From NCBI GenBank assembly GCA_964521255.1, contig CAZFRM010000016.1:62001-126000 (forward strand): a stretch of DNA of 64,000 bases, read 5' to 3'. Numbering within the stretch: position 1 is the stretch's first letter; every line of letters starts with the position of its first letter. Below the pieces are notes generated by a model. That model saw only the letters and a list, made by a program, of their open reading frames with translations, ran no database searches and was not told the DNA's origin. The stretch comes from ZC4RG29 sp964521255 (GTDB lineage: Bacteria; Bacteroidota; Bacteroidia; Cytophagales; Cyclobacteriaceae). The translations under genes and the position numbers were made by a program. Below are positions 35,194-42,744 of this stretch, in pieces.

Positions 35194-36762
35194 TTAATTT
35201 CTCAAAAGATATCCTTCGGCCAGTTTGTTATAATCATCAATCTGTTTTTGTTGCCACGCCTGATCGTAATTCAACTCTATCGCCATTAGCCTCGCTACTT
35301 CCGGCGCTACATCTATGCTTGCACGCGCGTCAAGAAACAAAGCCCGCATTCTTCTCGCTAAAACATCTTCAACGTTGCGCGCCATTTCTGATCGCACTGC
35401 CCAGACCACCTCAGCGCCAATAAAGTCTAAAGCAGGATGAAGTTTCCTGCCAAGCTCAGGATTTTGTTTGACAAGTTCTTCAATATGTAATCTATCGGAT
35501 CCGTAAAAATAAAGTGGCTCAACTACCACGGCCTCATTCTCCGCTCCATGGATCGGAAGATTTTTAGTTACCGATTCGCGTTCCGGTAAGCCGCCAACAA
35601 GCATAGCCTTATCGATAGTTTCCTCTCCCATTTTCCGATAGGTAGTCCACTTACCGCCAATGGTGGAGATCAAACCTGAAAGTGAGATAATAATTTTATG
35701 TCCACGCGAAATTTCTTTTGTGCTCTTTCCCTGTGCAGACGCAGCCAGTGGACGCAAGCCGGCAAAAATACTTTTGACATCCGCACGGGTAGGTTTTTTA
35801 GTGAGGTATTCGGCGGCGGTATCCAGTATAAATTGAATTTCTTCATCAAGCGCCCGCGGCTCGAGGCTTGCTTCATTGACGAGCGTATCTGTTGTACCTA
35901 CCACAACCTTATTATGCCAGGGAACTGCAAACAACACACGTCCATCGGATGTCTTCGGGATCATGATGGCATAATCGGCTTGTAAAAATTCACGGTCCAA
36001 CACAATGTGAACACCCTGGCTGGGAACAATCGTGCGTGGCGCTGACGGGTCATCCATTTGTAAAATATCATCTGCAAAAACGCCGGTACAATTGATTACA
36101 ACTTTTGCATGAATGGAGTACTTTTGTTCCCGTTCAATATCTTGCGCTTCAACACCGCTCACTAAACCTTCTTCATTTTTTAACAATGATTTTACTTTCA
36201 TGTAGTTTATGACCACGCCATTATGATTAACAATGGTCTGCGCAAGATTTATTGCCAACCGGGCATCATCAAATTGACCGTCATAATAAATAACACCGCC
36301 TCGAAGTCCTTCTTCCTTAAGGTTGGGAATGGCTTGCATGGTTTCTTCTTTTGAAATGTAAACTGAAGGTCCAAGTCCGAGTTTACCAGCCATCGTATCA
36401 TAAACCTTCATACCAATTGTATAAAAAGGACCATTCCACCACTCGTAACTTGGAATGATGAACGCCTGATTTCGCACAAGGTGTGGTGCATTCATCCGGA
36501 GAAGGCCTCTTTCCTGCAATGCTTCGAATACCAAACCAATGTCGCCTTGCTGAAGATAGCGAACACCGCCATGGATTAGCTTCGTACTTCGACTGGATGT
36601 TCCTTTTGCAAAATCGTGTTGTTCAAGAAGTATTGTTTTATAGCCGCGGGAAGCCGACTCCAGCGCTGCACCCAATCCTGTTGCACCTCCGCCGATTACC
36701 AGTACATCCCAGGTATTTCCCTGTTCGCTCCTGAGAATGTCGATCATTGCGTCTCTGTTCAT
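35194..36762 (-). CDS. glpD: Glycerol-3-phosphate dehydrogenase/oxidase
   Basis: 522 aa. The FAD-binding motif is VLVIGGGATGLGAALESASR near residue 20, followed by the family signature GTSSRSTKLIHGGVRYL. Later motifs are FAVPWHNKVVVGTTDT (about 280) and GGKWTTYRKMGEE (about 380). It oxidises glycerol-3-phosphate to dihydroxyacetone phosphate at the inner membrane and passes electrons to quinone. It is same-strand but 205 bp upstream of the ROK gene, so it may be transcribed separately. No glpK or glpF is present in the window. Confidence 0.94.
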   Translation of the reverse strand: MNRDAMIDILRSEQGNTWDVLVIGGGATGLGAALESASRGYKTILLEQHDFAKGTSSRSTKLIHGGVRYLQQGDIGLVFEALQERGLLRMNAPHLVRNQAFIIPSYEWWNGPFYTIGMKVYDTMAGKLGLGPSVYISKEETMQAIPNLKEEGLRGGVIYYDGQFDDARLAINLAQTIVNHNGVVINYMKVKSLLKNEEGLVSGVEAQDIEREQKYSIHAKVVINCTGVFADDILQMDDPSAPRTIVPSQGVHIVLDREFLQADYAIMIPKTSDGRVLFAVPWHNKVVVGTTDTLVNEASLEPRALDEEIQFILDTAAEYLTKKPTRADVKSIFAGLRPLAASAQGKSTKEISRGHKIIISLSGLISTIGGKWTTYRKMGEETIDKAMLVGGLPERESVTKNLPIHGAENEAVVVEPLYFYGSDRLHIEELVKQNPELGRKLHPALDFIGAEVVWAVRSEMARNVEDVLARRMRALFLDARASIDVAPEVARLMAIELNYDQAWQQKQIDDYNKLAEGYLLRN

Positions 36763-37155
36763 AAGTCGGGGCGGAAATTTCTATTCCTTTTGAAAGGTAT
36801 ATTTATCTGTATCGAAAGAATCGATGATAAGTAGTTGAAACTAATTGATGAGCCTACCTGTGTTTTTCTGAGGCTATCAATTGACACACAAAGCTGATTT
36901 AAAAAAAATATTTAAACAAGTTCATCTTCCGTCCCCGCAGATACACGCTTCGCGGACCCGGAGCCTGTAATCATTTGGAATAACAGGTATGTGCGAGAGC
37001 GTTACGTTGTTGCAGACGTTAAATGTTTCGGTGTTTAATTGAATTGTCTTTGATCGAAGATTATCGAAGCAAAGAATCGTTGCGACTTAAAATAATGACA
37101 AGAATTCAGAAGTTAATGACACGACTTTTATTTTTGTATACAAAGGGACAAATTT
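36763..37155. other. 393-bp spacer with toxin-antitoxin deletion scar
   Basis: No intact gene. A diverged family-A word lies near 36934-36957 (CCCGCAGATACACGCTTCGC). 36963-36984 matches 22/22 the start region of the RelE/ParE-type toxin gene (37827-37848), and 36982-37012 matches 28/31 the sequence downstream of that gene's stop (38155-38185). A weak TATTTTTG -7-type box at 37129-37136 may serve the antitoxin at 37156. Confidence 0.8.
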
Positions 37156-37386
37156 ATGGAACGTATTGTAATAGAAATTGACCCCAAAGTAGCGGATGCC
37201 TGGCGAATACTTTCGGCAGAACGCAAGAAAGAAATCACCAGGAAGGCGAGCATTCGTATTGGCAAAGAAGTATTAGAAACTTCAAAAGAAGAATACCTGG
37301 TCTACCTTAATGATCTTAGATCCAAAATGGAGGAGCGGGGACTTACCCAGGATATTCTAGATAAAATTCTTAATGACGAAAACTGA
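37156..37386 (+). CDS. Antitoxin-like protein of a PIN-type toxin-antitoxin pair
   Basis: 76 aa, highly charged. It begins MERIVIEIDPKVADAWRILS, a ribbon-helix-helix-like opening, followed by helical acidic/basic segments ending MEERGLTQDILDKILNDEN. The layout and its 14-bp overlap with a following frame that starts IFVFDTNVLVSA fit antitoxins of the COG1569-type PIN toxins. The toxin frame is truncated, so this antitoxin is probably an orphan. Confidence 0.75.
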   Translation: MERIVIEIDPKVADAWRILSAERKKEITRKASIRIGKEVLETSKEEYLVYLNDLRSKMEERGLTQDILDKILNDEN

Positions 37387-37501
37387 CATTTTTGTATTTG
37401 ATACGAATGTTCTGGTAAGTGCAGCATTGCTCAAAAATTCCGTTAGCGCGAAAGCCTATACCCATCCTCTCGCCTGCGAACTTTCTGAATTCCTTTTTTG
37501 A
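37373..37501 (+). pseudogene. Truncated PIN-domain toxin
   Basis: 42 codons from the ATG at 37373, which overlaps the antitoxin stop by 14 bp. MTKTDIFVFDTNVLVSAALL carries the first catalytic Asp (DTN) of PIN RNases, and the homologous look continues to SVSAKAY at about residue 29. After that comes an unrelated tail and a stop, against about 135-145 residues in intact proteins. The three later acidic residues are missing, so it should be inactive. Confidence 0.82.
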
Positions 37502-37591
37502 TTGACTTCGCTTACACCCATTACATTAGGTAAAAATGAAACTAAAAAGAACTGTGAAATCGTTATCTTTGATGAATAAATTTTAGAGGTT

Positions 37592-37816
37592 ATGGACATT
37601 AATGCAGAAAGATCACTGATCATTAAAGAGCTTCAGCAGATTAATGATATCTCCCTTCTGAGAGCAGTAAAATATCTGATTCATTACGGATTAAAGAATG
37701 AAGGCCATATCAGTATTGAGCAATACAACCGTGAATTAGAAGAAGCAGAAGCGGAGATGGATCGGGGTGAATATATTACACAAGAAGAGCTGAAAAAACA
37801 GATGAAGGCATGGTAG
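37592..37816 (+). CDS. Antitoxin of a RelE/ParE-type toxin-antitoxin pair
   Basis: 74 aa. MDINAERSLIIKELQQINDI is followed by a helical middle and a Glu-rich part (YNRELEEAEAEMDRGEYITQ) of the type that binds RelE/ParE toxins. It overlaps the toxin gene by 7 bp (ATGGTAG), so the two are coupled. A TATCTTTG box at 37564-37571 is the likely -7 element; its -33 element is weak. Confidence 0.85.
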   Translation: MDINAERSLIIKELQQINDISLLRAVKYLIHYGLKNEGHISIEQYNRELEEAEAEMDRGEYITQEELKKQMKAW

Positions 37817-38118
37817 AAAAAACCAGGCCTGTAATCATTTGGAATAACCGGGCTTCTACCTATTTTAAGAAATCATACGGGCAGATCAAAGAAGAATCCT
37901 ACACCAACGCAGAGAAAGTAAGAGAAGGGATTATGAAGATCATAGATAGTTTACCAGGTCATCCTGAAAAATATCCACCGGATAAGTTTAAGAAGAATAA
38001 CCCTGGCCACTACCGCGCTTTTGAAAAGTACTCCTATCGGGTTGCCTACAAGCATACATCAGAAGAGATCAGGATTTTACGTATCAGACATGTAAAGCAA
38101 GAGCCAAAAGAATACTGA
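37810..38118 (+). CDS. RelE/ParE-family toxin
   Basis: 102 aa. The ParE/RelE fold is indicated by ASTYFKKSYGQIKEESYTNA at the N-terminal helices, then LPGHPEKYPPDKF, the strand HYRAFEKYSYRVAYKHTSEE and IRILRIRHVKQEP near the end. The conserved basic positions (RAFEKYSYRV, RIRHVKQ) are intact. It probably acts as an mRNA interferase or gyrase poison held in check by the upstream antitoxin. It looks complete, unlike its two decayed neighbours. Confidence 0.87.
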   Translation: MVEKTRPVIIWNNRASTYFKKSYGQIKEESYTNAEKVREGIMKIIDSLPGHPEKYPPDKFKKNNPGHYRAFEKYSYRVAYKHTSEEIRILRIRHVKQEPKEY

Positions 38119-38192
38119 TCTCCCCCGAAGAATCCATCTCGTAGGATCACCAGCAACAGGCATGTGCGTGAGAGTTACGTTGTTGTTAATGA

Positions 38193-38262
38193 ATTAGCCA
38201 AAGTGACAATTAGCCGATTAGCCAATGCAGATTGTAATCGTTTCATCGGCTAATTTGCTAAT
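38193..38262. repeat. Intergenic repeat, family F (ATTAGCCAATTAGC type)
   Basis: ATTAGCCAAAGTGACAATTA, then GCCGATTAGCCAATG, then the inverted words ATCGGCTAATTTGCTAAT. A shorter relative lies at 57154-57189. It lies between the convergent toxin and ung genes. Confidence 0.75.
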
Positions 38263-38298
38263 CAATCCATCACCACATCAGTACATCAATAAATTGTC

Positions 38299-38961
38299 TC
38301 ACCATTCAATCTCCTTCAACCCTTTACCCTTTAAGTATTCATTCGCTTTACTAAAATGTCTGCAACCGAAAAATCCGCGATCAGCAGAGAAAGGTGAAGG
38401 GTGTGCTGACATCAGCACGTGATGTTTTTTCCTGTCGATTATCTCTCCTTTCTTTTGGGCATAGGCTCCCCACAACAGAAACACTACATTCTGCTTTTCA
38501 TCAGAAATGGTTTTGATTACACTATCCGTAAATTCTTCCCAGCCTTTGTTCTGATGAGAGCCTGCTGCTGAAGCGCGTACCGTAAGCGTTGCATTGAGTA
38601 GCAAAACACCTTGCTTTGCCCATCGTTCAAGATCGCCATTAGGAGGAAATGGTTTTCCAAGATCTTGCTGAATCTCTTTAAAGATATTGACGAGTGAGGG
38701 TGGTATCCTTACTCCATCACGAACTGAAAAACACAACCCGTTAGCCTGCCCCGGACCATGATATGGATCCTGACCTATGATGACAACTTTCACGGCATCA
38801 AAATCACAACTGTCAAATGCTCTGAAAATCTCCCTGCCGGGTGGATAAATGGTATGTGCTTTATATTCTTCCCTGACGAAAGCAGTTAATTTGATAAAAT
38901 AATCTTTTTCAAATTCAGTTGACAGGTGTTGTTTCCAACTGGGTGAGATTTTGACATCCAT
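38299..38961 (-). CDS. ung: Uracil-DNA glycosylase, family 1
   Basis: 220 aa, the normal length. The water-activating motif GQDPYHG has Asp65; the second motif is HPSPFSADRGFFGC. LLWGAYAQKKG and GVLLLNATLTVR are also family hallmarks. It removes uracil from DNA in base excision repair in the cytosol. It is transcribed towards the toxin-antitoxin region and stands alone. Confidence 0.96.
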   Translation of the reverse strand: MDVKISPSWKQHLSTEFEKDYFIKLTAFVREEYKAHTIYPPGREIFRAFDSCDFDAVKVVIIGQDPYHGPGQANGLCFSVRDGVRIPPSLVNIFKEIQQDLGKPFPPNGDLERWAKQGVLLLNATLTVRASAAGSHQNKGWEEFTDSVIKTISDEKQNVVFLLWGAYAQKKGEIIDRKKHHVLMSAHPSPFSADRGFFGCRHFSKANEYLKGKGLKEIEW

Positions 38962-39138
38962 AGACCTTGATCCTTATATTCTTAGTTAATTTTTGAAGTG
39001 CTATTGACTTTTGAGGGACAAAATTTGTTTAATTTTTATGAAGTCTGTGTTTTCAAGCTAACAATAAGTCCTTTTGCAATGATAACCTTATATATAATTA
39101 GGCAATGAAGTTGAAAAAATTTAATATTTTTGGATCGT

Positions 39139-39525
39139 ATGGTAACGGAGATCACGCAGGGAATAAAAGTAACCGTAGAGACTGAGTATCAACCTTCATA
39201 TTCCAGTCCCAGTCAGTACCATTATGTATTCACTTACCGCATTACCATTGAAAATCAAAGCGAATACACCATTCAGTTGCTAAGAAGGCATTGGTATATT
39301 TTTGATGCGGGCTTTACAAAACGGGAGGTAGAGGGAGACGGCGTGGTAGGCCAACAACCTGTGCTCGAACCAGGGCAAACGCACCAATATGTTTCGGGAT
39401 GTAACCTTAAATCGGGAATTGGCAAAATGGTTGGTCAATACCTGATGGAACGAATCGTAGATGGTATGAAAGTCAGTGTTAACATCCCTGAGTTCACGAT
39501 GGTGGCTCCCCTACGACTTAACTAG
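39139..39525 (+). CDS. apaG: ApaG domain protein (Co2+/Mg2+ efflux-associated)
   Basis: 128 aa from the ATG at 39139; a TTG three codons earlier is rejected. The immunoglobulin-like ApaG fold is marked by YVFTYRITIENQSEYTIQLL, RHWYIFDAG, then GVVGQQPVLEPGQTHQYVSG. The family is tied to divalent cation efflux and DNA-end or nucleotide metabolism, without a settled reaction. Its stop overlaps the GTG start of the next gene by one base (TAGTG), so the two are co-translated. Confidence 0.93.
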   Translation: MVTEITQGIKVTVETEYQPSYSSPSQYHYVFTYRITIENQSEYTIQLLRRHWYIFDAGFTKREVEGDGVVGQQPVLEPGQTHQYVSGCNLKSGIGKMVGQYLMERIVDGMKVSVNIPEFTMVAPLRLN

Positions 39526-40310
39526 TGCTTCTTCACCAGCTACATTCTTATTTCTCGTATTGGCTGGAAGCTGTTGACGAACATTCCCTCCATTCACCCT
39601 TCTTTTACAACCTTTACACTAAGGTCATTAAGCAAGATCATAATCACTTTCAGAATACTATTATTGAAGAAATTCGGGGTATTCTGCTTTTTGACGACAA
39701 ACTCATTCAATATTATGATTTGGGTTCCGGGGGTAACGGATCACATTCGCTAGTAAAACGCCCTGTAAATCAAATAGCAAAAAGAAGCCTTGCACCACAA
39801 CGCTTTGCAAGACTTTATCAGCGATTGGCAGAGTACATCAAGGGAAAGAATATTGTTGAACTGGGAACATCATTTGGCGTTACTTCCCTTTACCTTGCCA
39901 ATAAAAAAGACGCTACAGTTTTCACTTTTGAAGGATCACCCGAAATTGCGGCTATTGCAAAGCGTAATTTTAAATTTGGGGACACTCAGAATATTGAGCT
40001 GATCACCGGTAACATCGCTGAAACTTTACCATCATTCCTGTCATCACCAATCAAAATTGATCTTGCCCTGATTGATGCCAATCATCGTTTTGAACCAACA
40101 CTTAAATATTTTCATTGGCTTCTCCCGTCTCTCAATTCAACAAGCATAGTTGTCTTTGATGACATTCACCTGTCTGAAGAAATGGAAATGGCATGGAACA
40201 AGGTGAAAAAACATGAATCGGTTTACGGTAGCATTGATCTATTTCGCTGTGGAATAGTGTTTTTTGATCCTTCACTGAACAAACAACACGTCATACTGCA
40301 ATTGAATTAA
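39525..40310 (+). CDS. Class I SAM-dependent methyltransferase
   Basis: 261 aa starting with GTG that shares a base with the apaG stop. The SAM-binding motif I is KNIVELGTSFGVTSLYLA (about 107-124), followed by VFTFEGSPEIA (acidic loop) and IDLALIDANHRF (motif for the third strand), as in O-methyltransferase-like enzymes. The substrate is unknown. The apaG-methyltransferase coupling is the only clue. Confidence 0.85.
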   Translation: MLLHQLHSYFSYWLEAVDEHSLHSPFFYNLYTKVIKQDHNHFQNTIIEEIRGILLFDDKLIQYYDLGSGGNGSHSLVKRPVNQIAKRSLAPQRFARLYQRLAEYIKGKNIVELGTSFGVTSLYLANKKDATVFTFEGSPEIAAIAKRNFKFGDTQNIELITGNIAETLPSFLSSPIKIDLALIDANHRFEPTLKYFHWLLPSLNSTSIVVFDDIHLSEEMEMAWNKVKKHESVYGSIDLFRCGIVFFDPSLNKQHVILQLN

Positions 40311-40341
40311 TTGAATTACAATGCAATAAAGTATAATTTTG
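40311..40341 (+). promoter_or_regulatory. Bacteroidota-type promoter for the coiled-coil membrane protein gene
   Basis: TTG at 40311-40313, 20 bases, then TAATTTTG at 40334-40341 fit TTG-N19/20-TAnnTTTG. The predicted start is about 20 bp before the ATG at 40365. Confidence 0.7.
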
Positions 40342-40364
40342 CATTTTGAACCTGATGAATAACT

Positions 40365-41279
40365 ATGAGTGAAACTACTTATCAAGCTCCTAAAAAAAAT
40401 AACAGAACTGCCATTATCATCACTGTAATGGCCATTATTATCGTTTTTCAGGGTATTAAGATATTTCTCGATTCCCGGGAAAAGACTGAGCTCCGCACAG
40501 AGAATACCACTATAGAACAGGAGTATGCCACTACCCTCCAGCGTCTTGAGGAACTAAAAACTGAATTGGATCAGCGCATAGGAGAGATTCAGAAACTCGG
40601 TGGTGATGTTACAGAACTGCAAAAAGCAAAGGATGAGATTGATGTAGAGTTGAAACGCCAGCAACGTGCTAATGGAAAAGTTATTAAGGAATTGAAAGAC
40701 CGGGTTGAAGGATACGAAGTACTGTTAAAGACCAAGGACGAAGAGATCGAGAAATTGAAGTTTGTCAATAAAGAGCTGCTCACCGAAAATGTCACCCTTA
40801 AAACGCAAAAGAATCAATTGGGTGATTCTATTAATCGCTTAAGTCAGAGCAAGGATGAGTTGCAAACTAAGGTTAACATCGCCTCAGAACTAAAAGCTGA
40901 AAATATAAGAATTGTGGCTGTAAATGACCGTGGCAAGGAACGTGAATCACCCTTCAAAAGCCGGCAGGTTGGGCAGATTAAGGTTGAATTCAATATTGCC
41001 GAAAACAGTGTGGCACCCATTGAGGGTAAAAAGATCATGATCAGAATTGTGGACCAGAATAACCAGGTATTGTTTGATGTGGAGCGGGGCTCTGGCACCT
41101 TTTTGTATAACGATAAAGAAGAATTTTATACTTCCTCGCAAGAAATTCTATTCGATAATTCCCGGCAAAAGCTCACGTATCTCTATGATAAAGGTTCCGA
41201 ATATGCCGGTGGCTCTTATATCCTTGAAATTTATGCGGATAATTACCTTATGGGAAAGGGGCAATTTGTAGTGAAATAA
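40365..41279 (+). CDS. Membrane-anchored coiled-coil protein upstream of the rpsF operon
   Basis: 304 aa. One transmembrane helix (about residues 15-33) is followed by a long heptad-patterned coiled coil (about 38-180, for example LQRLEELKTELDQRIGEIQK) and a C-terminal beta-rich domain (about 195-304, with VKVEFNIAEN-like strands and IMIRIVDQNNQVLFDV). I do not recognise a named family; relatives in Cytophagales are annotated as hypothetical. It has its own promoter and is separated from rpsF by 144 bp. The layout suits a periplasm-facing structural or envelope role, or a division-linked one. Confidence 0.78.
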   Translation: MSETTYQAPKKNNRTAIIITVMAIIIVFQGIKIFLDSREKTELRTENTTIEQEYATTLQRLEELKTELDQRIGEIQKLGGDVTELQKAKDEIDVELKRQQRANGKVIKELKDRVEGYEVLLKTKDEEIEKLKFVNKELLTENVTLKTQKNQLGDSINRLSQSKDELQTKVNIASELKAENIRIVAVNDRGKERESPFKSRQVGQIKVEFNIAENSVAPIEGKKIMIRIVDQNNQVLFDVERGSGTFLYNDKEEFYTSSQEILFDNSRQKLTYLYDKGSEYAGGSYILEIYADNYLMGKGQFVVK

Positions 41280-41364
41280 GAGAGTCGGAAAGTCAGGAAG
41301 TCAGTAAAGTCCGAAAGGAGCCAATTATTCAACTATTCCTCCTTCAATATTCAATTATTTATTA

Positions 41365-41394
41365 TTGCCAATAAGGGGTTTTTTCCTAGATTTG
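41365..41394 (+). promoter_or_regulatory. Promoter of the rpsF-rpsR-rplI operon
   Basis: TTG at 41365-41367, 19 bases, then TAGATTTG at 41387-41394, an excellent match to the Bacteroidota consensus, about 30 bp before the rpsF ATG. Confidence 0.85.
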
Positions 41395-41423
41395 CACCCT
41401 CAAATTTTAACAATTATTAATAC

Positions 41424-41795
41424 ATGAAAAATTACGAGACGGTATTCATTTTAAATCCCGTTTTGTCTGATGATCAGATGAAGGATACTGTCGAAAAATT
41501 CGTGAAAGTGCTGAAAAAAGCTAATGCTGACGTATTGAACGTTGAGCAATGGGGCTTAAAAAAGATGGCCTATCCCATCCAGCACAAATCCACAGGTTTT
41601 TATAACCTGATCGAATTTACGGCAGAATCTACTGTGATCAACACCCTGGAAACAGAATACAGACGAGACGAATCAGTAATGCGCTTTTTAACTACAGCGC
41701 TTGACAAGCACGCCGTGACCTACAACGAACGCAGGCGCAAAGGCGAATTCAGAAAAGATCGTAAACAAGTAGCAAAGGAGGGCTCAATAGCATGA
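41424..41795 (+). CDS. rpsF: 30S ribosomal protein S6
   Basis: 123 aa. It begins MKNYETVFILNPVLSDDQMK and contains EQWGLKKMAYPIQHKSTGFY, the S6 signature. S6 binds S18 in the platform of the 30S subunit. The stop overlaps the rpsR start (ATGA), so the two are co-translated, and rplI follows. The operon is the compact Bacteroidota form without ssb or priB. Confidence 0.97.
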   Translation: MKNYETVFILNPVLSDDQMKDTVEKFVKVLKKANADVLNVEQWGLKKMAYPIQHKSTGFYNLIEFTAESTVINTLETEYRRDESVMRFLTTALDKHAVTYNERRRKGEFRKDRKQVAKEGSIA

Positions 41796-42043
41796 CGTTA
41801 ATGAATGAACCCATCAAGCGCGCAGAGATTAAACCAAAGTACTGCCGCTTCAAAAAGAACGGTATCAAGTATATCGATTATAAGGATCCTGATTTCTTGC
41901 TGAAATTTATCAACGAACAGGGTAAAATTCTTCCTCGCAGACTTACCGGCACAAGCCTTAAGTTTCAGAAGAAGGTTTCTCAAGCCGTAAAGCGTGCACG
42001 TCATCTGGCGTTGCTTCCCTACGTTGGTGATTCGTTAAAGTAA
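41792..42043 (+). CDS. rpsR: 30S ribosomal protein S18
   Basis: 83 aa. KYCRFKKNGIKYIDYKDPDF and PRRLTGTSLKFQKKVSQAVK are typical S18 segments; the protein contains one Cys near residue 17. ATG at 41792 overlaps the rpsF stop. S18 pairs with S6 on the 30S platform. Confidence 0.97.
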   Translation: MTLMNEPIKRAEIKPKYCRFKKNGIKYIDYKDPDFLLKFINEQGKILPRRLTGTSLKFQKKVSQAVKRARHLALLPYVGDSLK

Positions 42044-42070
42044 TCGTAAACCTTTAATGTAAAGAAAGAA

Positions 42071-42514
42071 ATGGAAGTAATATTGAAACAAGACGTTCAG
42101 GGCCTGGGTTATAAAAACGATCAGGTAAAAGTAAAAGCAGGATACGGCAGAAATTATCTTATCCCCAATGGACTGGCATTGATTGCCAATGCATCGAACA
42201 AAAAGCTAACGGAAGAAAATATCCGTCAGGCTGCACACAAAGCAGCAAAGTTGAAACAAGATGCTGAAGCTTTGGCCGCCAGGATCGGTGAATTGACAAT
42301 AGACCTGGGCACTAAAGCCGGTGAAAGCGGAAAGATATTTGGTGCTGTGACAGCGTTGCAAGTTGCTGATGTATTGAAGGCGAAAGGCTTTGATGTTGAC
42401 CGTAAAAGAATATCTTTTAAAGAGCAACCCAAACAATTGGGTACTTTTTCGGTCATGCTCGATCTTCATAAAGAAGTAAAGCATGAGATCACAATTAAAG
42501 TAGTTGCTGAATAA
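42071..42514 (+). CDS. rplI: 50S ribosomal protein L9
   Basis: 147 aa. MEVILKQDVQGLGYKNDQVK and VKAGYGRNYLIPNGLA match the L9 N-terminal domain; the long connecting helix (about 45-75) and the C-terminal domain (GKIFGAVTALQVADVLKAKG) follow. It ends the operon just before a strong terminator. Confidence 0.97.
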   Translation: MEVILKQDVQGLGYKNDQVKVKAGYGRNYLIPNGLALIANASNKKLTEENIRQAAHKAAKLKQDAEALAARIGELTIDLGTKAGESGKIFGAVTALQVADVLKAKGFDVDRKRISFKEQPKQLGTFSVMLDLHKEVKHEITIKVVAE

Positions 42515-42536
42515 GCGTCATTGACAGAATAATATT

Positions 42537-42573
42537 AAAACACCCTGGCACTAAGCCGGGGTGTTTTGCTTTT
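42537..42573 (+). terminator. Terminator after rplI
   Basis: AAAACACCCTGGC, loop ACTAA, then GCCGGGGTGTTTT and a short T-rich stretch. The stem of about 13 bp has one mismatch and can work in both directions. Confidence 0.9.
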
Positions 42574-42744
42574 ATGGAGTCTGTGTTTCTCTTTATATCA
42601 ATCACACTAATTATTTGTTGTTACATTGATGTAATTTCATCCGATTGCAGAAAAAGAGTTGCTCACTCAGGCTAAAAAGTTGCGGTGATATTGTATTTTA
42701 GAAAATATCTGTAAGACCTGACAACTTAACCTCGTTCACATCCT

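Noticed and set aside
38225..38422. A 65-codon open frame on the plus strand before ung
   Set aside because: It overlaps a family F repeat and the 3' end of ung on the opposite strand; no start context or domain.
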